From contig JAQCLE010000035.1 of assembly GCA_027592755.1 (NCBI GenBank), positions 1-32,372 of the forward strand: a DNA stretch of 32,372 bases. The letters are read 5' to 3'. The notes under the pieces are model-generated. The model was not told where the DNA came from, made no database searches, and was given only the letters and a program-made list of their open reading frames with translations. The DNA comes from Bacteroidota bacterium (GTDB lineage: Bacteria; Bacteroidota; Bacteroidia; Cytophagales; Cyclobacteriaceae). Positions 16,626 through 24,991 of this stretch are shown here, piece by piece. How positions within the stretch are numbered: the first letter of the stretch is position 1; the number at the start of each line of letters is the position of its first letter. A program made the position numbers and the translations under genes.

Positions 16626-17075
16626 GTGAAACAGAGATTGAGAGCAATCAAACGGCATTTTAAGGAGGTTTTAAAAACTAAAACCTCATCTGAGGCCATA
16701 GCACTGGGGTTTTCAATTGGCACTTTCATTTCCATATTACCAACTACCGGCTTTGGCGTTCTTATCGGATTGCTGGTTCTGGCTATTTTTAAACGCCTAA
16801 GCAAATACGGTCTTTTTTTAGCTATGGCTTTGTGGAATCCACTGACCGTGGCACCATTATACATTTTAAGCTTTCAAATTGGTGAATGGATTATGGTTCA
16901 TCCCCCACCCCTTATCGAATTGACAGGATTGGACCGGTTCTTAGACCACTCCAAAAACTTCATTATTGGAAACCTGGCTTTGAATGTCCCAATCAGCGTC
17001 CTTTCTTTCATAATTGTATATATCATTGTCAACTTATATAAGGCTAAGATTGATGAAAGGGAAACGAAGATTTAA
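16626..17075 (+). CDS. DUF2062 membrane protein
   Basis: A 149-aa integral membrane protein of the DUF2062 family (PF09835). Residues 20-60 contain ASSEAIALGFSIGTFISILP-type sequence with the small-residue-rich first helix, then GLLVLAIFKRLSKYGLFLAMALWNPLT, the conserved NP(L/T)T turn, and a last helix at about 115-140. The family's function is unknown; in some bacteria it is fused to glycosyltransferases. The start is taken as GTG at 16626 because the protein from there matches the family's normal length and begins with a basic cytoplasmic stretch (KQRLRAIKRHFKE). Confidence 0.82.
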   Translation: MKQRLRAIKRHFKEVLKTKTSSEAIALGFSIGTFISILPTTGFGVLIGLLVLAIFKRLSKYGLFLAMALWNPLTVAPLYILSFQIGEWIMVHPPPLIELTGLDRFLDHSKNFIIGNLALNVPISVLSFIIVYIIVNLYKAKIDERETKI

Positions 17076-17175
17076 ATTACATTACGATTGACAAATCATA
17101 AACCTCAAAGCCATGTCCCAGCCGAGATACTATAGCGAAAAGTCAGCAATCCATGGAACTACTTCTGACGAAAAT

Positions 17176-17197
17176 CCCTTAAATGAGGGGCGTTTTT
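17176..17197 (+). terminator. Weak hairpin + T5 after the DUF2062 gene
   Basis: CCCTT (17176-17180) pairs with GAGGG (17185-17189), followed by GCGTTTTT. It lies about 100 bp past the DUF2062 stop and directly before the next ATG at 17199, so it could also affect expression of the beta-CASP gene. Confidence 0.3.
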
Positions 17198-17198
17198 A

Positions 17199-18599
17199 AT
17201 GAATGTCCGGATTAGATTCCTCGGAGGAGCAGGTTCAGTTACCGGATCTCGGTTTTTACTTGAAATAGATAATTACAAGCTTCTGATTGACTGCGGTCTG
17301 TTTCAGGGTCTTAAAGAATTACGCCTTCGAAACTGGGATGATTTTCCAGTTGACCCAAAATCGATCAACGCCATTGTTCTTACACATGGGCACATTGATC
17401 ATTCAGGGTATCTACCGCGATTGGTAAAACAAGGATTCAATGGTACAATTCATTGCACAAGTCCAACAGAGGATTTATTGGAAGTATTGCTTACAGATGC
17501 TGCCAAATTACAGGAAGAGGAAGCAGGCTGGGCTAAAAAGAAGGGATACTCCAAGCATGAGAATCCTCAACCATTGTTTACAAGTGAAGATGTTTTGGCC
17601 TATTTGTCGATTTTAAACGGACATAATTTTCAAGAAAGAATAAAGATATCAGACACAATTGTTGGAACATTTCAGCCCGCAGGGCACATTTTAGGTGCTT
17701 CAAGTATTTTACTAGAGATTTTCGGGAATCAACAGACCAAAACGATACTTTTCTCTGGTGATCTCGGGAGGGATGACGATCCAATTCATGGCAGGCCCCA
17801 AAAAGCACCTCAGGCGGATGTTCTTTTTATTGAGTCAACCTATGGTAATCGAAATCATCATGATGGAAACATAGAACAGGAGTTCGCTTCAATTATCAAT
17901 GACACAATCAACCATGGTTGTTTGCTAATTCCCTCATTTGCAGTAGGAAGAACACAATTACTCCTTTTTTACATTGAAAAACTGCTAGAAACCAATCAGA
18001 TTCCGGCAATTCCGGTATATGTTGACAGTCCAATGGCAATTAGCGCCACATCATTGTACAGAAAACATCTTGATAACCACATCCTTGACGATGAAGATTT
18101 AAGAGATATCGGCTGCGCATTTGACCATCCGCTTATCAAGTATCACCGACTAAAAGAGTTATCAGCCAACTTAAACACGATAAAAACGGGTGCCGTAATC
18201 ATAAGTGCCAGTGGCATGTGTACCGGTGGAAGAATATTACATCATCTGTATCACCGATTACCAAGAGCAAATGACACCGTCCTATTCGTTGGTTATCAGG
18301 CCGATGGCACAAGGGGAAGGAGAATACTAAATGGCGAACCGACCATCCGGATCTTTGGCGTTGATGTCCCGGTTCATTCCAGAATTTCCAACATTGATGG
18401 TTTGTCGGCTCATGCAGATCAACAAAACTTGCTCCACTGGCTGGATAACATCTCATCCGCTCCAAAAAGAACTTTTGTGGTGCACGGGGAGAAGGAAAAC
18501 TCAGAAGGTCTTGCCAGTAAAATAAGACTGGAAAAAGGCTGGGACAATGTAATTGTCCCACAATATTTGGAAAGCCTTGAGATATTCGAGGGTATCTGA
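17199..18599 (+). CDS. Metallo-beta-lactamase / beta-CASP RNase-like protein
   Basis: A 466-aa protein of the CPSF73/YSH1-like bacterial group. The metallo-beta-lactamase core has motif 2 THGHIDH (62-68), PAGHILGASS (motif 3 His) and SGDLGRDDDP (motif 4). The beta-CASP insert shows ESTYGNRNH (motif A region), SFAVGRTQ and SASGMCTGGRILHHL. The C-terminal RMMBL part has SNIDGLSAHADQ and FVVHGE. All metal-ligand motifs are present, so a Zn-dependent RNA nuclease is expected. No KH domain is present. In many bacteria such proteins are next to Usp genes, as here (a UspA follows after 98 bp), which hints at stress-linked RNA processing. The RNA target is unknown. Confidence 0.92.
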   Translation: MNVRIRFLGGAGSVTGSRFLLEIDNYKLLIDCGLFQGLKELRLRNWDDFPVDPKSINAIVLTHGHIDHSGYLPRLVKQGFNGTIHCTSPTEDLLEVLLTDAAKLQEEEAGWAKKKGYSKHENPQPLFTSEDVLAYLSILNGHNFQERIKISDTIVGTFQPAGHILGASSILLEIFGNQQTKTILFSGDLGRDDDPIHGRPQKAPQADVLFIESTYGNRNHHDGNIEQEFASIINDTINHGCLLIPSFAVGRTQLLLFYIEKLLETNQIPAIPVYVDSPMAISATSLYRKHLDNHILDDEDLRDIGCAFDHPLIKYHRLKELSANLNTIKTGAVIISASGMCTGGRILHHLYHRLPRANDTVLFVGYQADGTRGRRILNGEPTIRIFGVDVPVHSRISNIDGLSAHADQQNLLHWLDNISSAPKRTFVVHGEKENSEGLASKIRLEKGWDNVIVPQYLESLEIFEGI

Positions 18600-18601
18600 C
18601 C

Positions 18602-18631
18602 CATAAAAAAGTTCAATCAATTTTTTTTATG
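18602..18631 (+). terminator. AT-rich hairpin after the beta-CASP gene
   Basis: CATAAAAAA (18602-18610) pairs with TTTTTTATG (18623-18631) around a 12-nt loop, immediately after the stop at 18599. All pairs except the first and last are A-T, so it is weak as a terminator. Confidence 0.3.
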
Positions 18632-18697
18632 AGTAAAGTCAATGTTCTCTTAGTAAAGGATCAATACTTTACCTATCGATCAAGAATTTTATGAGCC

Positions 18698-19540
18698 ATG
18701 AAAAACATACTTGTACCTCTGGATTTTTCAAGCTGTTCAATTAAAGCTGTTGAATATGCTGCCAACCTGTGTAAGGTATTATCAGGTCATATGACCCTGC
18801 TTCATGCTATCCAGGTACCTGCACTTAGTGACATTGATGATGAGACAAGTCTTGAGATTGAAAATGAAATCATGAAGAGTTATGAAGAGTTGAAAGAAAA
18901 ACTTCCGATTCTCAATGAAGTTGATCACGATTTTAAGTTGAAATTCAGTTCTATCCTTTCCGAAATAAAGCAGATTGCTCAATACAATATCGACCTGATC
19001 GTAATGGGTACAAAAGGAGCTACCGGAGCAAAAGAGGTTTTCATAGGGAGCAATACTTATGAAGTAATTCAGGATGCCAGCTGTCCGGTGATCGCAGTTC
19101 CTGAAGATAATTCGCTATTCAATTTGAAAACAATAGCACTTGCAAGTGACTATAAACGAATTGATGATTTTGATGATCTTGAACCACTCATTCTACTGGC
19201 AAAGAAAAGGAATGCCGAAATTCATGTTTTGCATATAGGCCAGGAAAGTAAAATATCCAGGAAGGAACTGGAGGTAGGCAAGAGTCAGGAGCAATATTTA
19301 AAATCATTAAGCCATTCCTATCATTTCATCGAGGAAGACGATGTTGTCCATGGATTGAACAAATACCTTGAGGAGAACCGCATTGATATGCTGGCCATAT
19401 ATGCCAGAAAGCACTACCTGGCGGAAAAACTTTTTCACAACAGCGTAACTCAAAAAATGACTTTTCATACAAAAGCCCCGTTGTTTGTGTTGCCAGAGAG
19501 GAGCATGAAATTGTTAAATGCTGATACGCCTCTGAATTAG
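18698..19540 (+). CDS. Universal stress protein, tandem Usp domains
   Basis: A 280-aa protein with two Usp folds (about 1-145 and 146-270). The first domain begins MKNILVPLDFSSCS and has the nucleotide-binding signature MGTKGATGAKEVFIGSNT, matching G-2x-G-9x-G(S/T), so it should bind ATP. The second domain (starting near TIALASDYK) lacks that motif and is probably structural. It is a cytoplasmic stress-response protein and follows the beta-CASP gene on the same strand. Its 3' end overlaps the end of the converging 189-aa gene by 27 bp, an uncommon amount that could tie the two transcripts together by antisense pairing. Confidence 0.93.
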   Translation: MKNILVPLDFSSCSIKAVEYAANLCKVLSGHMTLLHAIQVPALSDIDDETSLEIENEIMKSYEELKEKLPILNEVDHDFKLKFSSILSEIKQIAQYNIDLIVMGTKGATGAKEVFIGSNTYEVIQDASCPVIAVPEDNSLFNLKTIALASDYKRIDDFDDLEPLILLAKKRNAEIHVLHIGQESKISRKELEVGKSQEQYLKSLSHSYHFIEEDDVVHGLNKYLEENRIDMLAIYARKHYLAEKLFHNSVTQKMTFHTKAPLFVLPERSMKLLNADTPLN

Positions 19541-20083
19541 GCTGTCAACTTTCTGAAAGAATTGATGGGGCTTCATTGTCCGCCAGTTGTTTATCTCTAG
19601 CGAACCACCGAAGTTCACATAAGAATCAATATTATAGTTGGTCCATTCATTCAATACATGCTCGCGGAAATTAACCGCGGCAATCCACCCGTCTTGAATC
19701 TCTTCAAACCACTCCTCATAGTAGCAATCGTCCGAACCGTGAAAATTTAAAACGCTTTCACCTATCAGGATAAACTTATCGATACTATTCTCAATTAATG
19801 GTTCCAATACGTTTCTTTTTAAATGCATCACATCATTGTTGATGGCATCATTCCACTCTCCAATAAATTCGATGATGCTATATCGCAGGTCGTAATCGGT
19901 GAATAGTATCTTTAAGTAGAGCGTTTCAGACCCCATAAAATCCCAGGCGGGATCGATGTAGTAACCATAAATTGTCTCGGAATAAACATCATAGTTATAT
20001 TCCTTACCATGGAAAGGCGTCACCTCATCACTCACAGGATCATAATATTGCAGCCAGCGATGAAAAGGTTGTATCTCATGCAT
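19514..20083 (-). CDS. Unknown 189-aa protein of the murQ operon
   Basis: I do not recognise a characterised family. The protein is soluble, with no signal peptide or membrane segment, and rich in aromatic and acidic residues (HRWLQYYDPVSDEVTPFHG at the start; HGSDDCYYEEWFEEIQDGW in the middle). The long internal helix with FIGEWNDAINNDVMHLKRNV and the LEPLIENSIDKFILIGESV segment look like a folded globular domain. The start at 20083 overlaps the murQ end by 8 bp, so it is very probably translated with murQ. That links it to amino-sugar recycling, but no reaction can be assigned. Its 3' end overlaps the converging UspA gene by 27 bp. Confidence 0.8.
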   Translation of the reverse strand: MHEIQPFHRWLQYYDPVSDEVTPFHGKEYNYDVYSETIYGYYIDPAWDFMGSETLYLKILFTDYDLRYSIIEFIGEWNDAINNDVMHLKRNVLEPLIENSIDKFILIGESVLNFHGSDDCYYEEWFEEIQDGWIAAVNFREHVLNEWTNYNIDSYVNFGGSLEINNWRTMKPHQFFQKVDSLIQRRISI

Positions 20084-20882
20084 TAGAGGAATTATTTATT
20101 GCCGCTCGAACAGAACCATTTTTGTCAAGCAGGTGCTTAGCAGTATTCTCGTCAACAGATAGCTCATCCATGACAATTCGGATACCTCGATTAACCAACT
20201 TGGAATTACTCAGCTGCATATCCACCATTTTATTACCCTTTACCCGGCCCAGTTTAATCATTACCGCGGTTGATATCATATTGAGCGCTAATTTCTGTGC
20301 TGTCCCGGATTTCATGCGTGTACTTCCAGTTACAAATTCGGGACCCACAATAATTTCCACAGGGTATTCCGATTCCGCTGCTAATATGGTATCGCTGTTG
20401 CAAGTAATACATCCGGTGAGTATCCCTTTACTTCTGGCCATTTTTATTCCGCCTATAACATATGGTGTTCGTCCGGAAGCGGCGATGCCCACTAAGGCAT
20501 CATTTTCAGAGATATTATGTCCAACTAAATCGATCCAGGCCTGGTTGGGATCATCTTCGGCATCTTCAACAGATTTTCGAATGGCTACATCGCCACCAGC
20601 CATGATGCCAATAACATGATCAGCCGTCACACCATACGTAGGAGGAATTTCTGATGCATCCAATATTCCCAACCTTCCACTGGTACCGGCACCAATGTAA
20701 AATAGTCTTCCTCCATTCTTCATTTTTTCGGTTATTTCATTGATCAAAACTTCAATTTGAGGGATGGATTTTTCAACCGCTAACGCCACGGATTGATCTT
20801 CATGATTGAGACCCGAGAGCAGTTCACGGGTTGTCATCTTTTCGAGGTCGTTGTAATTGGATGCTGATTCTGTATAGTTCAT
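20076..20882 (-). CDS. murQ: N-acetylmuramic acid 6-phosphate etherase
   Basis: A 268-aa SIS-domain etherase that cleaves the D-lactyl ether of MurNAc-6-phosphate to GlcNAc-6-phosphate and D-lactate, in the cytoplasm during cell-wall recycling. The SIS fold is seen in RLFYIGAGTSGRLGILDASE with the catalytic-region Glu in DASEIPPTYG, and the second expected Glu lies in VEDAEDDP. VGIAASGRTPYVIGG and FVTGSTRMKSGTAQKLALNM are family hallmarks. It is about 30 residues shorter than the E. coli enzyme, mostly at the C-terminus. The ATG overlaps the TGA of the kinase gene upstream (ATGA, 20879-20882), so the two are coupled; the third gene follows with an 8-bp overlap. Confidence 0.95.
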   Translation of the reverse strand: MNYTESASNYNDLEKMTTRELLSGLNHEDQSVALAVEKSIPQIEVLINEITEKMKNGGRLFYIGAGTSGRLGILDASEIPPTYGVTADHVIGIMAGGDVAIRKSVEDAEDDPNQAWIDLVGHNISENDALVGIAASGRTPYVIGGIKMARSKGILTGCITCNSDTILAAESEYPVEIIVGPEFVTGSTRMKSGTAQKLALNMISTAVMIKLGRVKGNKMVDMQLSNSKLVNRGIRIVMDELSVDENTAKHLLDKNGSVRAAINNSSNA

Positions 20883-21736
20883 TTGTTAAGTAGTAGTTCT
20901 ATTTCCGGTTGATGATAAAGGGTTAAACCCGCAATAGGGGTTTCTACAATTTTACTAATGTTCAGATTATTATCCGTTCCCATTTGCCGGAGTATATTAG
21001 AAAAATAGAATGCTATTGAACCGCTGAAATGAATGGGCAGTGTATTTAATTGATCATATTTTATAAGAACATCCTTTAAAAACTCTTCAAAAACGCCATA
21101 GACAAGCTTATAAATAAAAGGATCATTCAAATGATGGAACGCGAAACGTGTAAAACCACCGAGGAATTTGTTTGGTCTTGGTTTTCGATAGAGATTATCA
21201 AGGATTTCGCTTACATCCATATTATACCTCTTTCTAAAACTATCCATAAGTTCATCGGGCATTTCCTCACGGCAAAAAGATTTTAATATCATTTTTCCCA
21301 TGGTTGCTCCACTCCCTTCATCACCAAGGGCATAGCCCAATGACTGGACATGTTGAACAATTCTATTCCCATCGAAATGGCATGAGTTGGCACCAGTTCC
21401 CAAGATACAGGCAATACCAGGTTCTTTCCCACATAAGCTCCTTGCCGTTCCAAGAAGGTCATCATTGACATCCATCGCTGCGCCATTAAAATGAGCCAAA
21501 AAACAATTGCTGATTGCCTCCTTTTGTTGCTGAGTATGACATCCGGCACCATAATAGTAAATTTTGCTAACGGGCTTTGAAATAGAATCTTTTAAATGAC
21601 TGACCATGGTCTGACATTCTTCAATACCCTGAATAAATGGGTTGAATCCCGAGGTTTTCCCTTGTTCAATTGAACCATCGAAACATAAATGTCTCCAATC
21701 CGTCTTCGAACCTCCGGCATCCAGAATTAATATCAT
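20879..21736 (-). CDS. BadF/BadG-type amino-sugar kinase (MurNAc/GlcNAc kinase-like)
   Basis: A 285-aa member of the BadF/BadG/BcrA/BcrD ATPase family with an actin-like ATPase fold. PHOSPHATE-1 is LDAGGSKTDW (residues 5-14), PHOSPHATE-2 is ILGTGANSCHFDG, and the adenosine motif is in IHFSGSIAFYFSN. YALGDEGSGATMGK is a conserved family segment. Being directly coupled to murQ, it most likely phosphorylates MurNAc (and/or GlcNAc) at C6 to supply MurQ, like the MurK kinases; this is inferred from context. The start cannot be later because the phosphate loop begins at residue 5. A perfect TATCTTTG box lies only 4 bp before the ATG. Confidence 0.87.
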   Translation of the reverse strand: MILILDAGGSKTDWRHLCFDGSIEQGKTSGFNPFIQGIEECQTMVSHLKDSISKPVSKIYYYGAGCHTQQQKEAISNCFLAHFNGAAMDVNDDLLGTARSLCGKEPGIACILGTGANSCHFDGNRIVQHVQSLGYALGDEGSGATMGKMILKSFCREEMPDELMDSFRKRYNMDVSEILDNLYRKPRPNKFLGGFTRFAFHHLNDPFIYKLVYGVFEEFLKDVLIKYDQLNTLPIHFSGSIAFYFSNILRQMGTDNNLNISKIVETPIAGLTLYHQPEIELLLNK

Positions 21737-21740
21737 AGGG

Positions 21741-21748
21741 CAAAGATA
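21741..21748 (-). promoter_or_regulatory. -7 box TATCTTTG right before the kinase ATG
   Basis: The minus strand reads TATCTTTG, then CCCT, then ATG at 21736. The box is a full TAnnTTTG match. Transcription from it would begin at or within a few bases of the ATG, giving a leaderless or nearly leaderless mRNA for the kinase-murQ operon. No -33 TTG at the usual distance is seen. Confidence 0.45.
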
Positions 21749-21796
21749 TATGGCCAGACAAAACTTACCGGCCCTGATAACAAAAGAGTGACTACC

Positions 21797-22714
21797 TTAA
21801 ACTTTCATTAATGCTGCAAAGAAACCCATATTCTCCCTTTTGTCTTTGATTAACATATAAGGAATTTCCTTATCATACTTAATTAATTCCAAGGCAACGC
21901 TACCTAGAAGCAACGACGCAGCTTTAGTTCGTCCCCTCGATGCAAGTATGATGATATCAGCATCATGGTTTAGCGCATCAAGGTATATTTTATCTGCTGG
22001 AGCATCATCGTCGTCAAAAGTATATATTTCCTTAAAATCTGCGATGTTGTAGTTGTGTTCAGACATGAAATGTTCGTAATTTTTCTCAGAATTTTCCCTC
22101 ATGATGATCGTAAATTCCTCGTAGGTCTTACCAGTATAATGGTATCCATGGGGAACATGGAACACATGCTGCAAGATAATTGCTGCATGGTTATTTTTTC
22201 TGATTGCCAGTGCCTGATTGATTGCTGTAGTTGACCTGATAGTAAAGTCGATCGGAACAAACAACTTGTTAAGGGTCATTTTTGTGTGTTCGGGCACAAA
22301 TAGGACCGAACAATGAGAAATATTAGCAATCTTCTTTGGATTGACCCCTTTTCCTTTCAATTCAGATTTTTTACCCAAAATGATCAAATCCACTTCTCCA
22401 ATCCCCGGCCAATCAAGGATTTTTTCAGATGTACTCCCTTCCCTTACTATAAATTCAGGATCATGATCCTTATAATCTGGAAAATATTGAACCACTGTTT
22501 TTTGCATCTTTTGTAACAGATTTTGGTCTATTGGACCGTAAAGCTCGGGGTACTTCTCCCGGACACTCAGGGGCAATTCAAAATATGAGTTTATGTGGAT
22601 GAAATAAACCTTACTGGTGTTCATTGTGGTCGCTACCAATTTTGTATAACCTAATACAAACTCATCCATCTTGGTTAAATCAAGACAAACAAGAATCTTG
22701 CTTAGTTGGAACAT
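21797..22714 (-). CDS. Universal stress protein, tandem Usp domains
   Basis: A 305-aa protein with two Usp folds (about 1-150 and 150-295). The first begins MFQLSKILVCLDLTKMDEF and ends with CSVLFVPEHTKM. The second has IILASRGRTKAASLLLGSVALELI, close to the ATP-binding Usp signature but with Ala-Ser for part of the usual spacing. It differs from the other Usp protein in this window (18698-19540) in sequence and in which half keeps the motif, so the two are not recent duplicates. It is transcribed away from the ABC exporter gene from a well-formed promoter (22766-22795). Confidence 0.9.
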   Translation of the reverse strand: MFQLSKILVCLDLTKMDEFVLGYTKLVATTMNTSKVYFIHINSYFELPLSVREKYPELYGPIDQNLLQKMQKTVVQYFPDYKDHDPEFIVREGSTSEKILDWPGIGEVDLIILGKKSELKGKGVNPKKIANISHCSVLFVPEHTKMTLNKLFVPIDFTIRSTTAINQALAIRKNNHAAIILQHVFHVPHGYHYTGKTYEEFTIIMRENSEKNYEHFMSEHNYNIADFKEIYTFDDDDAPADKIYLDALNHDADIIILASRGRTKAASLLLGSVALELIKYDKEIPYMLIKDKRENMGFFAALMKV

Positions 22715-22765
22715 GATATTCGTTTTAGGATTGAAAAATTAAGCTAACCAATTATGGAGATTTGA

Positions 22766-22795
22766 CAAAATTACGACTTAAGGTAGGTAGGACAA
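22766..22795 (-). promoter_or_regulatory. Bacteroidota promoter of the Usp gene
   Basis: On the minus strand a -33 TTG (22793-22795, in context ATTTG) is followed after 19 bp by TAATTTTG (22766-22773), a full TAnnTTTG -7 box. The transcript would start about 22760 and have a leader of about 45 nt before the ATG at 22714. Confidence 0.55.
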
Positions 22796-22805
22796 ATGAT
22801 CCTTC

Positions 22806-22813
22806 TATTTTTG
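22806..22813 (+). promoter_or_regulatory. -7 box TATTTTTG before the ABC exporter gene
   Basis: TATTTTTG matches TAnnTTTG and ends 15 bp before the ATG at 22829. It lies downstream of an alternative in-frame ATG (22796), which favours 22829 as the real start. No -33 element at normal spacing is clear. Confidence 0.4.
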
Positions 22814-22828
22814 CGCTCCACATTAGTT

Positions 22829-24625
22829 ATGGCGGCAAAGAAAACACCTCTTGAAGAAGGAGAAAAGCGAAAGATTAATAAGGAGAATCTCCAGAAACTT
22901 TACGGTATTTATCAGTATATAACACCTTACAGGGGATATTTTATAACAGGACTCGTCTTTCTGCTATTTTCAAGCAGTTTATTGCTCACCTTCCCGTTCC
23001 TTGTTGGCAAACTTGTAGATGTCGCTTCAGGGCAAAAGTGGTACATCAACGATATCGGTCTTATTGCATTCCTTCTTGTCGGCGTTTTTCTACTTCAAAG
23101 TATAATTTCCTTTTTCCGTGTATTATTCTTTTCATTGGTCAGTGAAAAAACAATGGCTGACATCAGAAAGGATCTCTATCAAAAGATGATGACCTTACCC
23201 CTATCCTTTTACGATTCGCGACGAACTGGTGAATTGATGAGTCGCATCACCTCAGACGTTTCGATGCTACAGGATACGATGTCGACAACCCTGGCAGAGC
23301 TAATCCGGCAATTCGCCACATTGGCCATCGGAATAGTTTTTATTTTTTACAGCACACCCGAGCTAAGCATTTTCATGCTGGCAACATTTCCTGCTGTTGT
23401 AGTGATTACCATGTTTTTTGGGAAATTTATCAGAAAACTCTCCAAGAAGACTCAGGATGAACTCGCATCTGCCAATGTAATTGTGGAAGAAACACTCCAA
23501 TCAATTCAGACAGTTAAAGCTTTCACAAGTGAATTGATTGAAATTGCCAGGTATGGTGGTTCTCTAAAAAAAGTTGTCACTACTGCCTTGAAAGCGGCCA
23601 AATATCGTGCAGCTTTCATATCCTTCCTCATTTTCGGAATGTTTGGAGCAATCACTACAGTCATGTGGTATGGGGCCACTTTGGTTGAATCCGGCACAAT
23701 GACTACCGGCGACCTTATGTCATTTGTAATTTATACAGCGTTTATAGGAGGCTCAATTGCAGGCTTGGGAGATTTATATGGACAAGTACAGAAAGCCATT
23801 GGTGCAACTGAGCGAATCCTTGAACTCAGGAATGAAACATCTGAAGTAATAAGTAATGTAGCTGAGAAGGTTGCGCCGTTTAGTGAAGCAAAAATTCGTT
23901 ACAAAAACGTTCGGTTTGCCTACCCTACAAGAAAAGAGTTCGATGTCTTACAAGACATCAGTTTTGATATCGCATCAGGTCAAAAGGTGGCAGTTGTCGG
24001 TCAGAGCGGATCTGGAAAATCCACCATCATTCAATTGCTGATGAGGTTTTATGATTGCACTTCAGGTGATATCGAGGTTAATGATCAATCAATTCAAGAC
24101 TTTGATTTGCATTTTCTGAGGTCGCAGATTGGAATTGTACCCCAGGAAGTAATTCTTTTTGGGGGCACTATTCGTGAAAATATTCTCTACGGTAAACCAC
24201 AAGCAAGCGATGAGGAAGTTATTGAAGCTGCTCGTCAGGCCAACGCCATTGATTTTATCGAATCTTTTCCTGAGGGATTTGAAACGCTTGTTGGCGAACG
24301 AGGAGTCAAACTATCGGGAGGTCAAAGACAACGCATTGCGATCGCAAGGGCTATTTTAAAAAATCCTAAAATCCTGATACTGGACGAAGCAACAAGTTCA
24401 CTTGATTCTGAATCTGAAAATCTTGTTCAGCAGGCGCTTGACCAATTAATGAAAAGTCGAACAACTATCGTTATTGCCCATAGACTGGCAACCATAAGAA
24501 AAGTAGATAGAATTTATGTCCTTAATAAAGGTCAGATTGTTGAAGCCGGCACCCATAAAGAACTTACTGCAAAACCGAATGGCGTATACAGCAATCTCGT
24601 AAGCTTGCAAATGGAGTTTTACTAA
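22829..24625 (+). CDS. ABC exporter, fused membrane and ATPase domains
   Basis: A 598-aa half-transporter of MsbA/multidrug type. Six transmembrane helices occupy about residues 35-325, including the intracellular-loop sequence LPLSFYDSRRTGELMSRITSDV typical of the exporter family. The nucleotide-binding domain has Walker A VGQSGSGKST (390-399), Q-loop IGIVPQE, signature LSGGQRQRIA (495-504), Walker B ILILDEATS and the H-loop in IVIAHRLATI. All ATPase motifs are intact, so an active homodimer in the inner membrane is expected; lipid, peptide or drug substrates cannot be told apart. The start at 22829 (MAAKKTP) is preferred over the ATG at 22796 because a promoter box lies between them. The stop overlaps the converging 76-aa gene by 4 bp. 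Confidence 0.93.
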   Translation: MAAKKTPLEEGEKRKINKENLQKLYGIYQYITPYRGYFITGLVFLLFSSSLLLTFPFLVGKLVDVASGQKWYINDIGLIAFLLVGVFLLQSIISFFRVLFFSLVSEKTMADIRKDLYQKMMTLPLSFYDSRRTGELMSRITSDVSMLQDTMSTTLAELIRQFATLAIGIVFIFYSTPELSIFMLATFPAVVVITMFFGKFIRKLSKKTQDELASANVIVEETLQSIQTVKAFTSELIEIARYGGSLKKVVTTALKAAKYRAAFISFLIFGMFGAITTVMWYGATLVESGTMTTGDLMSFVIYTAFIGGSIAGLGDLYGQVQKAIGATERILELRNETSEVISNVAEKVAPFSEAKIRYKNVRFAYPTRKEFDVLQDISFDIASGQKVAVVGQSGSGKSTIIQLLMRFYDCTSGDIEVNDQSIQDFDLHFLRSQIGIVPQEVILFGGTIRENILYGKPQASDEEVIEAARQANAIDFIESFPEGFETLVGERGVKLSGGQRQRIAIARAILKNPKILILDEATSSLDSESENLVQQALDQLMKSRTTIVIAHRLATIRKVDRIYVLNKGQIVEAGTHKELTAKPNGVYSNLVSLQMEFY

Positions 24626-24852
24626 TTGAAAAACAGTTGGTGTAAGATCGATACTCCCTTTGAAGCATCATTCCATATCTTGTGTGATGAAGAGGCATCC
24701 ATTAAATTTTGATGCATTGTAACAATTGGCGCAAATGACGTTGCTGAGACACTGAATCCAATGATCAAAGCAACCAAAACTCCGATAATTACTACCAGTG
24801 TGCGGTATCTGCCTGAGCTTTTTTGGATATTGGTTTGATCAGTTGAATTCAT
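24622..24852 (-). CDS. Small single-pass membrane protein, unknown
   Basis: A 76-aa protein with a polar N-terminus (about 1-17), one transmembrane helix (about 18-42, TLVVIIGVLVALIIGFSVSA) and a short polar tail. No family is recognised. It starts with ATG and does not lie within another gene except for a 4-bp overlap with the end of the ABC exporter gene. The composition looks like a real membrane protein rather than chance, but conservation cannot be judged here. Confidence 0.55.
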   Translation of the reverse strand: MNSTDQTNIQKSSGRYRTLVVIIGVLVALIIGFSVSATSFAPIVTMHQNLMDASSSHKIWNDASKGVSILHQLFFN

Positions 24853-24991
24853 TACGGCTGTTTTACAACAAGAGCCATGCCATAAATCATAACATATTGT
24901 CTATCTGACACTTAGAATTAAGTGTGCCTCAAATATTTGTTGGATAAGTCCGATTTCGAACAGAACGCACTTTCAAAATGTAGAATTTTGG

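Noticed and set aside
16469-16864. Open frame of 131 codons on the minus strand
   Set aside because: It is antisense to the 5' half of the DUF2062 gene and has low-complexity, unstructured composition.
22796-22828. Longer N-terminus of the ABC exporter starting at 22796
   Set aside because: A TATTTTTG promoter box lies inside this stretch, and the extra residues (MILLFLRSTLV) are not needed by the family.
24908-24925. 7-bp hairpin ACACTTA/TAAGTGT as a terminator
   Set aside because: It has no T-run on either strand and lies about 65 bp from the nearest gene end. Too weak to call.
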